From Deltaproteobacteria bacterium (GTDB lineage Bacteria; Desulfobacterota; Binatia; UBA9968), in NCBI GenBank assembly GCA_021323355.1, contig JAJONK010000007.1, positions 1-18,133 on the forward strand: a DNA stretch of 18,133 nucleotides. The letters run 5' to 3'. The position numbers and the translations under genes were made by a program. Below are positions 6,703-13,772 of this stretch, piece by piece (position 1 is the stretch's first letter; each line of letters starts with the position of its first letter). The notes beneath the pieces are model-generated. The model saw nothing but the letters and a program-made list of their open reading frames with translations. It did no database searches and was not told the origin of the DNA.

Positions 6703-8004
6703 ATGGTCCGTGGTAGAACTCGCGCTGTTGAGTCTGAGGCTGTGGAAGATAATGGGCTGAATTTGAAGGCGCTAAAAGAAAAGAAAATCAGCGAACTTGC
6801 GTTGATTGGAAAAAACTTCAATATCGAAGGCGCTGCCAATATGCGCAAGCAAGAACTCATCTTTGCGATCCTGCAGGCGCAGACGGAGCAAAACGGTCAT
6901 ATATACGGAGAAGGGGTACTGGAAACTCTTCCCGATGGCTTCGGGTTTTTGCGCGCACCTGACTATAATTATTTGCCAGGACCGGATGATATCTACGTCT
7001 CTCCCAGCCAGATACGCCGGTTTAGCCTGCGTACGGGCGACATTATCTCCGGACACATCAGGCCGCCAAAAGAAGGTGAGAGATATTTTGCCCTGCTCAA
7101 AGTAGAATCGATTAACTATGAGGATCCTGAGCGGGCCCGAGAGAAAATCCTTTTTGACAACCTAACTCCTCTATATCCTAACGAACGTTTGCGACTCGAG
7201 TATCAGCCGGAGGATTACACAACCCGAATTGTTGACCTTTTGACTCCCATAGGCAAAGGTCAACGGGGTTTAATCGTTGCCGCCCCGCGAACAGGTAAAA
7301 CTATGATGTTGCAACACATCGCCAAAGCTATCGCCAATAACCACAAAGAGGTAGTGCTGATTGTTCTTTTGATCGATGAGCGGCCCGAAGAGGTCACGGA
7401 TATGCAACGTTCGGTCGATGGAGAGGTCATCAGTTCAACATTCGACGAGCCCGCCACACGGCACGTTCAAGTTGCGGAGATGGTCATCGAAAAGGCAAAG
7501 CGTCTGGTGGAACATGGCAAAGATGTTGTCATTCTGCTCGACAGCATCACGCGCCTGGCGCGCGCCTATAATACCGTGGTGCCTCCGAGCGGCAAGATTT
7601 TATCCGGCGGTGTCGACTCGAATGCTCTACATAAACCCAAAAAATTCTTCGGCGCCGCCCGCAACATTGAGGACGGTGGTAGTCTAACGATTATGGCGAC
7701 CGCGCTCATCGATACCGGGAGCCGGATGGATGAGGTTATTTTTGAGGAATTCAAAGGGACCGGCAACATGGAGGTCCACCTCGATCGCCGCTTAATGGAC
7801 AAAAGAGTTTTCCCTGCCATTGACATCAACAAGTCTGGAACCAGAAAGGAAGAGTTGTTGATTTCCAAAGAGGACCTCAATCGAATCTGGATTTTGCGCA
7901 AAGTTCTATCCCAACTGAGTGTTGTCGATGCGATGGAATTTTTATTGGATAAGATGCATGGTACCAAAGACAATAAAGAATTCTTTGAATCCATGAACCA
8001 GTAG
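6703..8004 (+). CDS. rho: Transcription termination factor Rho
   Basis: Hexameric RNA-dependent ATPase/translocase of 433 residues that terminates transcription of untranslated RNA. The N-terminal helical domain (about 20-60) is followed by the cold-shock-like primary RNA-binding domain, with LPDGFGFLRAPDYNYLPGPD and YVSPSQIRRF. The ATPase core has the Walker A motif PRTGKT at residues 195-200 and Walker B in VVILLDSITRLARAYN. It also has the conserved PKKFFGAARNIEDGGSLT and EFKGTGNMEVHLDRRL elements that form the R-loop and subunit interface. Length is standard, without the long N-terminal insertions seen in some phyla. Strong ribosome binding site at 6686-6695. The gene stands alone between its promoter and a downstream terminator; rpmE, a frequent neighbour of rho in some bacteria, is absent. 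Confidence 0.98.
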   Translation: MVRGRTRAVESEAVEDNGLNLKALKEKKISELALIGKNFNIEGAANMRKQELIFAILQAQTEQNGHIYGEGVLETLPDGFGFLRAPDYNYLPGPDDIYVSPSQIRRFSLRTGDIISGHIRPPKEGERYFALLKVESINYEDPERAREKILFDNLTPLYPNERLRLEYQPEDYTTRIVDLLTPIGKGQRGLIVAAPRTGKTMMLQHIAKAIANNHKEVVLIVLLIDERPEEVTDMQRSVDGEVISSTFDEPATRHVQVAEMVIEKAKRLVEHGKDVVILLDSITRLARAYNTVVPPSGKILSGGVDSNALHKPKKFFGAARNIEDGGSLTIMATALIDTGSRMDEVIFEEFKGTGNMEVHLDRRLMDKRVFPAIDINKSGTRKEELLISKEDLNRIWILRKVLSQLSVVDAMEFLLDKMHGTKDNKEFFESMNQ

Positions 8005-8022
8005 CATCTGCCCCATTACTTT

Positions 8023-8063
8023 CCTTGCGTCTTAGGCCGTTCTTTGCTAGAAAAACGCAAGGT
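8023..8063 (+). repeat. Inverted repeat downstream of rho
   Basis: Perfect 8-bp arms CCTTGCGT (8023-8030) and ACGCAAGG (8056-8063) flank a 25-nt loop just after the rho stop. No T-run follows, so it is not by itself an intrinsic terminator. It may protect the 3' end of the rho mRNA or be part of an rpsB leader if transcription begins upstream. Confidence 0.4.
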
Positions 8064-8091
8064 TACCATTGTCAATCAGCAGTGTTTCCAG

Positions 8092-8134
8092 CCTTCGGTG
8101 ACCGGTCCGGCCGGATGCCGAAGGCGTTTTCTTA
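8092..8134 (+). terminator. Intrinsic terminator or attenuator between rho and rpsB
   Basis: An 8-bp GC-rich stem, GCCTTCGG (8092-8099) with CCGAAGGC (8119-8126), is followed by GTTTTCTT. The 19-nt loop contains CCGG (8103-8106) and CCGG (8112-8115), which can extend the structure. This has the form of a Rho-independent terminator for the rho transcript. Because I see no clear promoter between it and rpsB, it could also act as an attenuator allowing partial read-through. Confidence 0.72.
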
Positions 8135-8170
8135 TTAACTCACACCCTTTTCGATCTTCTTCGTGGTGCC

Positions 8171-8220
8171 CGGGAGGGAACGAGGAGGAGTTGAGAGAAG
8201 GGGAGGCAAAACCAAAGGAG
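8171..8220 (+). promoter_or_regulatory. Polypurine leader of rpsB with several SD-like motifs
   Basis: A strongly purine-biased tract directly ahead of rpsB contains GGGAGGG, GAGGAGGAG, AAGGGGAGG and finally AAAGGAG (8214-8220), 10 nt before the start codon. Only the last is positioned as the ribosome binding site. The upstream ones could act as ribosome standby sites or in S2 autoregulation, which is known for rpsB leaders in enterobacteria. That role is inference. Confidence 0.4.
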
Positions 8221-8230
8221 AGTCAGGCAT

Positions 8231-9019
8231 ATGACCGAGATCTCAATGAAGCAACTTCTGGAGGCGGGTGTTCATTTCGGACATCAAACCAGCCGCTGGA
8301 ATCCGAAAATGAAGCCGTACATTTTCGGAGCGCGAAACGGAATCCATATCATCGATTTGCAGCAAACCGTTACCATGTTTAAAGAGGTGGAGGCTGTCGT
8401 CCGCGATATTGCGGCTTCGGGGGGAAGCATTCTTTTCATCGGGACGAAAAAACAAGCGCAAGATTCCGTTAGGGAAGAGGCGGAGCGATGCGCTATGTTT
8501 CATGTTCATAACCGCTGGTTAGGCGGCACTCTCACGAATTTCTCCACCATTCGCCAGAGTATCGATCGCCTGCGAAAACTCGAAGAAATGGAAAATGATC
8601 CTAAGATTGTCGACGCGTTGACTAAAAAGGAAATGTTGGGCTTGAAGCGGGAGAAGGAAAAGCTTGAGCAGTCGCTTGGGGGAATCAAGGCGATGCGTAA
8701 GCTCCCCGATGCGATTTTCGTGGTTGATCCCAAGCAGGAAGAAATTGCCGTAAAGGAGGCAAGAAAGCTTGGTATCCCCGTGATCGCCGTCATCGACACG
8801 AACTGCGATCCGGATATGGTAGATCACAAGATCCCGGGAAATGATGATGCGATCAGAGCCATTCGGCTATTTTGTTCATCCATGGCCGATGCAGTGATTG
8901 AGGGTAAGGGGCTCTATGATCGATCCTTGGCTAAAGACAAGGGAGATGAAGGAGCCACAGCGGTGACGGCGCCAAATGAGACGGAGCCGATAGAGCAGTC
9001 GGCTATGGGAGGAGTTTAG
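8231..9019 (+). CDS. rpsB: Small-subunit ribosomal protein S2 (uS2)
   Basis: Ribosomal protein of 262 residues on the back of the 30S head/body junction, needed for S1 attachment. Hallmarks are MKQLLEAGVHFGHQTSRWNP at residues 6-25, KPYIFGARNGIHIIDLQQT, FIGTKKQAQ, NRWLGGTLTNF, and the later DPKQEEIAVKEARKLGIPVI and DTNCDPDMVD. Residues about 100-170 contain the charged coiled-coil insertion (KREKEKLEQSLGGIKAM). The acidic, Thr-rich C-terminal tail (about 237-262) is variable. It starts with AAAGGAG 10 nt upstream of ATG 8231; the ATG at 8246 is in frame but would shorten the N-terminus. It heads the conserved rpsB-tsf-pyrH-frr cluster. The tsf ribosome binding site lies within its last codons. 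Confidence 0.98.
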   Translation: MTEISMKQLLEAGVHFGHQTSRWNPKMKPYIFGARNGIHIIDLQQTVTMFKEVEAVVRDIAASGGSILFIGTKKQAQDSVREEAERCAMFHVHNRWLGGTLTNFSTIRQSIDRLRKLEEMENDPKIVDALTKKEMLGLKREKEKLEQSLGGIKAMRKLPDAIFVVDPKQEEIAVKEARKLGIPVIAVIDTNCDPDMVDHKIPGNDDAIRAIRLFCSSMADAVIEGKGLYDRSLAKDKGDEGATAVTAPNETEPIEQSAMGGV

Positions 9020-9022
9020 TCG

Positions 9023-9631
9023 ATGGAAGTGAGTGCGGCGGCGGTAAAAAATCTCCGTGAAAAAACTGGCGCCGGTATGATGGATTGCAAGAAAGCGTTG
9101 GCCGAATCCGGCGGCGATCTGGACAAAGCGGTTGATTATTTGCGTCAGAAGGGGCTTGCAGCGGCGACCAAAAAGGCTTCTCGAACCGCCAGCGATGGGG
9201 CGATCGGCGCGTATGTGCATCCCGGCGGGAAAATTGGCGTCCTGGTGGAGCTCAACTGTGAAACTGATTTTGTGGCGCGCACTGCCGAGTTTCAGAATCT
9301 TTTAAAAGATATTGCCATGCAGATTGCCGCCGCTAATCCGCGATACATACGAGCTGAAGAGGTTCCGAGCGACCATTTGGAGAAAGAAAGGGAGATATAT
9401 CGCCGGCAAGCTCTGGAATCTGGTAAGCCGGAGAAGGTCGTCGAGAAGATAGTCGACGGAAAGATCGATCGGTTTTATTCGGAAGTTTGTCTTCTTGAGC
9501 AATCGTTTATTAAGAACCCCGACCAAAAAGTTGCTGACATTCTCACGGAGGCGATAGCCCGTCTTGGTGAGAACATTCAGGTTAAGCGTTTCTCGCGATA
9601 CCAATTGGGTGAAGCAGCACCGCAGGAGTAA
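9023..9631 (+). CDS. tsf: Elongation factor Ts
   Basis: Nucleotide-exchange factor for EF-Tu, 202 residues. This is the short, single-core form typical of many non-enterobacterial lineages rather than the roughly 280-residue E. coli type. The N-terminal UBA-like domain has VKNLREKTGAGMMDCKKAL and YLRQKGLAAA. The EF-Tu-contacting element TDFVAR follows in VLVELNCETDFVARTAEFQ. The C-terminal part includes LLEQSFIKNPDQKVADIL and IQVKRFSRYQLGE, both family signatures. GGGAGGAG at 9007-9014 lies inside the rpsB coding end, 8 nt before the ATG, so rpsB and tsf are tightly linked with a 3-nt gap. Confidence 0.97.
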   Translation: MEVSAAAVKNLREKTGAGMMDCKKALAESGGDLDKAVDYLRQKGLAAATKKASRTASDGAIGAYVHPGGKIGVLVELNCETDFVARTAEFQNLLKDIAMQIAAANPRYIRAEEVPSDHLEKEREIYRRQALESGKPEKVVEKIVDGKIDRFYSEVCLLEQSFIKNPDQKVADILTEAIARLGENIQVKRFSRYQLGEAAPQE

Positions 9632-9650
9632 GGCTCGTCGGAACAAAGGC

Positions 9651-10382
9651 ATGAGCGAGTCGAAACTCAAGTACAAACGCATCATTCTTAAAGTCACCGG
9701 TGAAATTTTCGCCGGCGCACAGAAGTTTGGTATCGATGCGCAAACGGTTAAGGCATTTGCGCAAGAGATCAAGGAAGTCAAAGAGATTGGCTGTGAGATG
9801 GCATTGGTCATCGGCGGTGGCAATATCTTTCGAGGCGCCGTCGCGAGCGAGATCGGCATGGATCGGGCGAGCGCCGATACCATGGGTATGCTGGCAACCG
9901 TTATCAACAGCCTTGCGCTTCAAGACGCGTTGGAGAAATTGGGTGTTTCCACGCGAGTCTTATCAGCAATCGAAATGAGGCAAGTGGCAGAGCCTTACAT
10001 CAGACGTAGAGCAACACGGCACCTGGAAAAAGGTCGCGTGGTTATTTTTGCCGGGGGCACAGGCAATCCTTATTTTACAACCGACACTACGGCGAGCCTG
10101 CGAGCAATGGAGATTGGCGCGGAAGTCATATTGAAGGCGACCAAGGTGGAAGGCGTCTATGATGCCGACCCATTTAAATACGAAGGGGCGACCAAGTTTG
10201 AAGAATTGACTTACATCGAGGTTTTAAACCGTGAGCTAAAGGTAATGGATTCGACAGCAATCTCACTTTGCATGGATCATCATCTTCCCATTGTCGTTTT
10301 CAATTTGATGGAAAAGGGAAACATTAAAAGAGTCGTAGCCGGTGAAGCAATCGGCACATTAGTCAGTGCGGGGAAACGATGA
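9651..10382 (+). CDS. pyrH: UMP kinase (PyrH)
   Basis: Hexameric amino-acid-kinase-fold enzyme that phosphorylates UMP to UDP. I start it at ATG 9651, giving 243 residues beginning MSESKLKYKRIILK, the family's usual beginning. The frame is open upstream to 9564, but that extension overlaps tsf and lacks similarity to UMP kinases. Motifs are KVTGEIFAG (commonly K-L-S-G-E), IGGGNIFRG, MGMLATVINSLALQDALE, the ATP-site FAGGTGNPYFTTDTTASLRA, and KATKVEGVYDADP. The nearest purine-rich sequence, AGGAGTAAGG at 9624-9633, is somewhat far from the start. The stop overlaps the frr start as ATGA at 10379-10382. The Leu-Ser to Val-Thr change in the first motif is conservative and no catalytic loss is suggested. 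Confidence 0.97.
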   Translation: MSESKLKYKRIILKVTGEIFAGAQKFGIDAQTVKAFAQEIKEVKEIGCEMALVIGGGNIFRGAVASEIGMDRASADTMGMLATVINSLALQDALEKLGVSTRVLSAIEMRQVAEPYIRRRATRHLEKGRVVIFAGGTGNPYFTTDTTASLRAMEIGAEVILKATKVEGVYDADPFKYEGATKFEELTYIEVLNRELKVMDSTAISLCMDHHLPIVVFNLMEKGNIKRVVAGEAIGTLVSAGKR

Positions 10383-10936
10383 ACGAGGCTATTTTCACTC
10401 AGTTACAAAAAGAGATGGAAGGGTCTGTTGCGGCTCTGCGCAAAGAATTGGGAAGGGTCCGGACGGGGAGGGCATCGACGGCTCTCTTGGAAGGCGTCCT
10501 CGTTGATTATTACGGCGCTACTACTCCTTTGAATCAATTGGCTACCTTAAGCGCCCCGGAGCCAAGGCTGTTAGTGATTCAGCCTTTTGACAGAAACGCG
10601 CTCGGTGAGATTGAAAAGGCGATTCTCAAAAGCGACTTGGGCCTGACTCCCGCAAATGACGGCAAGATCATCCGAGTCCCCATACCACAACTGACTGAGG
10701 AACGCCGTAAGGATTTGGTAAAGCATGTTAAGAAAACCGGCGAAGAGTTTCGCGTTTCGATGCGTAATCATCGGCGCTTGGCCATCGAGCATTTAAAAGA
10801 GTCGGAAAAAAAGAAAGAGATTACCGCCGACGAAATCAAACACGGTCAGGACCGGGTTCAAAAAATCACCGATGATTACATCGCTCGAGTCGATAAGGTT
10901 TTGAAAACTAAAGAGGAGGAGATCATGGAGGTCTAG
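10379..10936 (+). CDS. frr: Ribosome recycling factor
   Basis: Factor of 185 residues, the exact usual length, that with EF-G splits post-termination ribosomes. Recognisable elements are VAALRKELGRVRTGRAST, LEGVLVDYYGATTPLNQLA, LLVIQPFDRNALGEIEKAI, and IRVPIPQLTEERRKDLVKHV. A charged C-terminal helix completes the three-helix bundle (about 110-185), with the intervening beta domain at about 31-105. The start overlaps the pyrH stop by ATGA, and GGGGA at 10370-10374 serves as ribosome binding site, so the pair is translationally coupled. Confidence 0.98.
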   Translation: MNEAIFTQLQKEMEGSVAALRKELGRVRTGRASTALLEGVLVDYYGATTPLNQLATLSAPEPRLLVIQPFDRNALGEIEKAILKSDLGLTPANDGKIIRVPIPQLTEERRKDLVKHVKKTGEEFRVSMRNHRRLAIEHLKESEKKKEITADEIKHGQDRVQKITDDYIARVDKVLKTKEEEIMEV

Positions 10937-10940
10937 GGGC

Positions 10941-10952
10941 CGGAGATCTCCG
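10941..10952. repeat. 12-bp perfect palindrome in the frr-uppS gap
   Basis: CGGAGATCTCCG reads the same on both strands and lies 4 nt after the frr stop, in a roughly 100-nt gap. It has no loop, so as RNA it would form a poor hairpin, and no T-run follows. It could be a protein-binding site or chance. Confidence 0.2.
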
Positions 10953-11040
10953 CTGGACAGCCAACCTCAGATGCGCCGCGTTCCGCTCGAATTCGGGGCG
11001 CCAATTGTCTCAACACGTCACGTACCCGCACGGCTCAATA

Positions 11041-11820
11041 ATGGATTCTAAGAACCTGGACAGAAGTCGGCTGCCACACCATGTAGCAATCATCATGGAT
11101 GGGAACGGGCGCTGGGCGACTCTGCAGGGAAAGAGCCGGATCGAAGGGCACCGCCGTGGCAAAACCTCAGTTCGCGTCATTGTCGAAACGACGCGAAAGC
11201 TGGGGATCCCTTTTTTGACTCTCTTCGCATTCTCAACGGAAAACTGGCTGCGCCCTCAGGACGAAGTTCACGCATTAATGGGCTTGCTGGAAACCTACCT
11301 TATTGCTGAACAGCCCAAAATGATGCGCTATGGCATCAGGCTAAAGGCGATTGGAAACCGGGATCGATTGCCGCTAAACGTTCGCCGAACCCTGGAGGAC
11401 GTAATAGAGTTAACTCAGCGCAACACTCGAATGACGGTAGTTTTGGCCCTGAGTTATAGCGGCCGAGATGAGATCGTGCGAATGGTCAATAAGATTAGGC
11501 GCAGAGTTCTCGCCGGCGAGTTTCAATCGAGCGATGTCGAGGAGGAAATCGTTTCCGCTCATATGGATACGCCCGACATACCCGATCCGGATCTATTGAT
11601 ACGGACCAGCGGTGAAATGCGAATAAGCAACTTTTACTTGTGGCAGATTGCCTATACTGAACTCTATGTCACTCCGACTCTTTGGCCCGACTTCCGTGAA
11701 CAAGAATACTTCCAAGCTCTGCAAGAGTATCAACGCCGTCGCAGGCGGTTCGGCAGAACCGATGAGCAGATTACCGAACCGGCGCGTCTAAGAGTGGGGA
11801 GTAGTGGACGCGAATCTTAA
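11041..11820 (+). CDS. uppS: Undecaprenyl diphosphate synthase (UppS)
   Basis: Cis-prenyltransferase of 259 residues that extends farnesyl diphosphate to the C55 carrier lipid used for peptidoglycan and O-antigen. HHVAIIMDGNGRWA at residues 13-26 holds catalytic Asp20. GHRRGKTSVR, LTLFAFSTENW and RTSGEMRISNFYLWQIAY are the other conserved blocks, the last binding isopentenyl diphosphate. The ATG at 11041 gives a standard N-terminus; the frame is open upstream to a TTG at 11005, but that adds non-conserved residues. Neither start has a clear Shine-Dalgarno sequence, unlike most genes here. The 3' end overlaps cdsA by 17 nt, linking it to the downstream lipid-precursor genes. Confidence 0.96.
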   Translation: MDSKNLDRSRLPHHVAIIMDGNGRWATLQGKSRIEGHRRGKTSVRVIVETTRKLGIPFLTLFAFSTENWLRPQDEVHALMGLLETYLIAEQPKMMRYGIRLKAIGNRDRLPLNVRRTLEDVIELTQRNTRMTVVLALSYSGRDEIVRMVNKIRRRVLAGEFQSSDVEEEIVSAHMDTPDIPDPDLLIRTSGEMRISNFYLWQIAYTELYVTPTLWPDFREQEYFQALQEYQRRRRRFGRTDEQITEPARLRVGSSGRES

Positions 11821-12610
11821 GGCAAGGGTGCTTACCGGGCTTGCCGGAATACCGCTTTTAATTGTTCTCATCGGTTGGGGTGATCCCTGGTTATTTCACG
11901 GCTTTGTTTTCCTGATTACGCTTGGAGCTTTGCGTGAATATTTCGCCATGGGTTTTCCTGGCCGCCCGAGAGACCAAATAATTGGCATCGCTTTTGGACT
12001 TGCGGTTTCTTCCGTAGTGTTTTTTCCGCAGCTAACACCTGGAGAGTTGATTCTGGCTCCATTGCTTGTCCTAATGTTCTCGATTTACATTTTCATGCAC
12101 GGGCAACTTGAGGAGCGGTTGGCACGACTTGCGTGGACCCTTTTGGGATCACTGTACCTGGGCTTTCTTTTGCCACATTGGAGTTCGCTGTTTCGACTGC
12201 CACATGGAAGAGCTTGGGTGTTCTTCGTCCTCGTCGTGATTATGGCAGGCGACGTCTGCGCCTACTTCGTTGGCCGTCGCTTCGGAACCAAAAAATTGGC
12301 GCCCGAAATCAGTCCCGGGAAAACGGTTGAGGGAGCTGTCGGATACGTCCTCGGTAGTGTTTTGGCCGGTTCCTTGGTGGGAATTTTCCTCGACATCGGA
12401 TTAAGCTGGATCGAGTTTGCGATCGTCTCGGGGCTGCTTAGTGTGTTGGGTCAACTGGGCGACTTGTTTGAGTCGTGGATCAAGCGCGTTTTTGCGGTGA
12501 AGGATTCAGGCAGGCTTCTTCCGGGTCACGGCGGTTTGCTGGATCGGCTCGATAGTCTCATCTTCCCGGCTGTTTTTACGACCACGTATTTGAAGGTCTT
12601 TCACCCATGA
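11804..12610 (+). CDS. cdsA: Phosphatidate cytidylyltransferase (CDP-diglyceride synthase)
   Basis: Inner-membrane enzyme of 268 residues that makes CDP-diacylglycerol from phosphatidic acid and CTP, the branch point to all phospholipids. There are several hydrophobic spans (VLTGLAGIPLLIVLIGW, AWVFFVLVVIMAGDVCAYFVG and others). At residues 224-250 it carries the full family signature: SWIKRVFAVKDSG, then LLPGHGGLLDRLD, with every conserved position kept. The start is GTG 11804, inside uppS, preceded by GGGGA. The TGA stop overlaps the dxr ATG in ATGA at 12607-12610. Its position between uppS and dxr is the classic order. Confidence 0.97.
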   Translation: MDANLKARVLTGLAGIPLLIVLIGWGDPWLFHGFVFLITLGALREYFAMGFPGRPRDQIIGIAFGLAVSSVVFFPQLTPGELILAPLLVLMFSIYIFMHGQLEERLARLAWTLLGSLYLGFLLPHWSSLFRLPHGRAWVFFVLVVIMAGDVCAYFVGRRFGTKKLAPEISPGKTVEGAVGYVLGSVLAGSLVGIFLDIGLSWIEFAIVSGLLSVLGQLGDLFESWIKRVFAVKDSGRLLPGHGGLLDRLDSLIFPAVFTTTYLKVFHP

Positions 12611-13755
12611 GATCAATCGCTTTACTCGGTTCAACAGGCTCAATCGGAGTAAGCACTTTGGATCTGGTGCGCCGATTTCCTGACCGATTTAGAATTTTTG
12701 GCATGGTTGCCGGCGAGAATTTAAAGCTCCTTGCGGCGCAGATTAAAGAATTCGCGCCGCAGTGTGTCGCCATCAAAAATGAGAGCGACGTGCCGCGTCT
12801 GCGTAAGTTGCTGGGTAAGAAATTTATCGAAATTGGCTGGGGCGTCAAAGGCGCTACGGATGTCTCGACAGCTAACGAGGTGGATGTCGTGCTCGCGGCG
12901 ATTGTCGGGGCCGCCGGACTCGTACCAACGCTTCAAGCCACTCGCGCCGGCAAAGAGGTCGCGCTTGCAAATAAAGAGGCGCTGGTGATGGCCGGAGAAA
13001 TACTGGTTAATGAAGCAAAAAAGTCAAAGTCTCGGCTCTTTCCTGTCGACAGTGAGCACAGCGCCATTTTTCAGTGTCTTGAAGGAAATCAGCGCGACGA
13101 AGTTGACAAACTGATTCTCACTGCCTCGGGTGGACCGTTCCTAAAAACGCCGCTCAGCCGGTTGGGTAGTGTGACAATTTCTCAGGCGTTGAAACATCCG
13201 AATTGGAAGATGGGTCGAAAAATCACCATTGATTCTGCGACGATGATGAACAAGGGGCTGGAGGTCGTTGAAGCCCACTGGGAGTTCAACATGGACCCCT
13301 CACGGATCGATGTGGTGATCCATCCGCAGAGTGTCGTGCACTCCATGGTCCGTTATCAAGACGGCACGATCATAGCACAAATGGGAATACCGGATATGCG
13401 TATTCCCATCGCTTACGCGCTGGCGTATCCGCACAGACTCGATGGCGGTTGGAAGCCTCTGGAATTGACAGATCATGGAGAGTTAAACTTTTTACCAGTG
13501 GAGAAAAAGCGTTACCCCGCGCTTGGATTGGCCTATGATGCGTTGAAACAAGGCGGCACCATGCCGGCAGTTCTAAACGCCGCCAATGAGATCGCGGTCG
13601 ACGCGTTTTTGGCCGGCAAGATCGGCTTTCGTGAGATTCATCGAACCATTGAGAGAACCATGTGCGGCCATTCATCAAAACCCGCGCGAGACGTGGAAGA
13701 TGTCCTAGAAGTCGATCGCTGGGCGAGAGAACGGGCAGCGTCGCTGGTTCACTGA
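12607..13755 (+). CDS. dxr: 1-deoxy-D-xylulose 5-phosphate reductoisomerase
   Basis: NADPH-dependent enzyme of 382 residues that makes 2-C-methyl-D-erythritol 4-phosphate, the committed step of the MEP isoprenoid pathway. The nucleotide-binding loop is GSTGSIG at residues 8-14. Metal ligands Asp148 and Glu150 lie in PVDSEHSAIFQ, and the third ligand Glu219 lies in MMNKGLEVVEAHWEF, with Asn215 and Lys216 contacting substrate. LANKEALVMAG, LTASGGPF, HPNWKMGRKITIDSAT and VIHPQSVVHSMV are further hallmarks. It overlaps cdsA by 4 nt (ATGA). Its product feeds the isoprenoid used by UppS two genes upstream. Its presence shows that this organism uses the MEP pathway rather than relying only on mevalonate. 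Confidence 0.98.
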   Translation: MRSIALLGSTGSIGVSTLDLVRRFPDRFRIFGMVAGENLKLLAAQIKEFAPQCVAIKNESDVPRLRKLLGKKFIEIGWGVKGATDVSTANEVDVVLAAIVGAAGLVPTLQATRAGKEVALANKEALVMAGEILVNEAKKSKSRLFPVDSEHSAIFQCLEGNQRDEVDKLILTASGGPFLKTPLSRLGSVTISQALKHPNWKMGRKITIDSATMMNKGLEVVEAHWEFNMDPSRIDVVIHPQSVVHSMVRYQDGTIIAQMGIPDMRIPIAYALAYPHRLDGGWKPLELTDHGELNFLPVEKKRYPALGLAYDALKQGGTMPAVLNAANEIAVDAFLAGKIGFREIHRTIERTMCGHSSKPARDVEDVLEVDRWARERAASLVH

Positions 13756-13772
13756 TGACTTAAGGAGATAAT

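Noticed and set aside
7285..7302. Rho Walker A reads APRTGKT rather than the E. coli PPKAGKT
   Set aside because: The catalytic Gly-Lys-Thr is intact and Arg-Thr variants are seen in Rho from other phyla; all other Rho motifs are conserved.
8070..8075. TTGTCA as a -35 box for rpsB
   Set aside because: No -10-like sequence occurs at 15-19 nt; the expected position falls in the terminator stem.
8044..8382. 112-codon + strand open frame running from the rho-rpsB gap into rpsB
   Set aside because: It crosses the terminator hairpin and overlaps rpsB out of frame; the product has no recognisable features and no ribosome binding site.
9564..9650. Upstream extension of pyrH into tsf
   Set aside because: It overlaps tsf by 68 nt, and the Arg-rich residues do not resemble UMP kinase. 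The ATG at 9651 gives the standard N-terminus.
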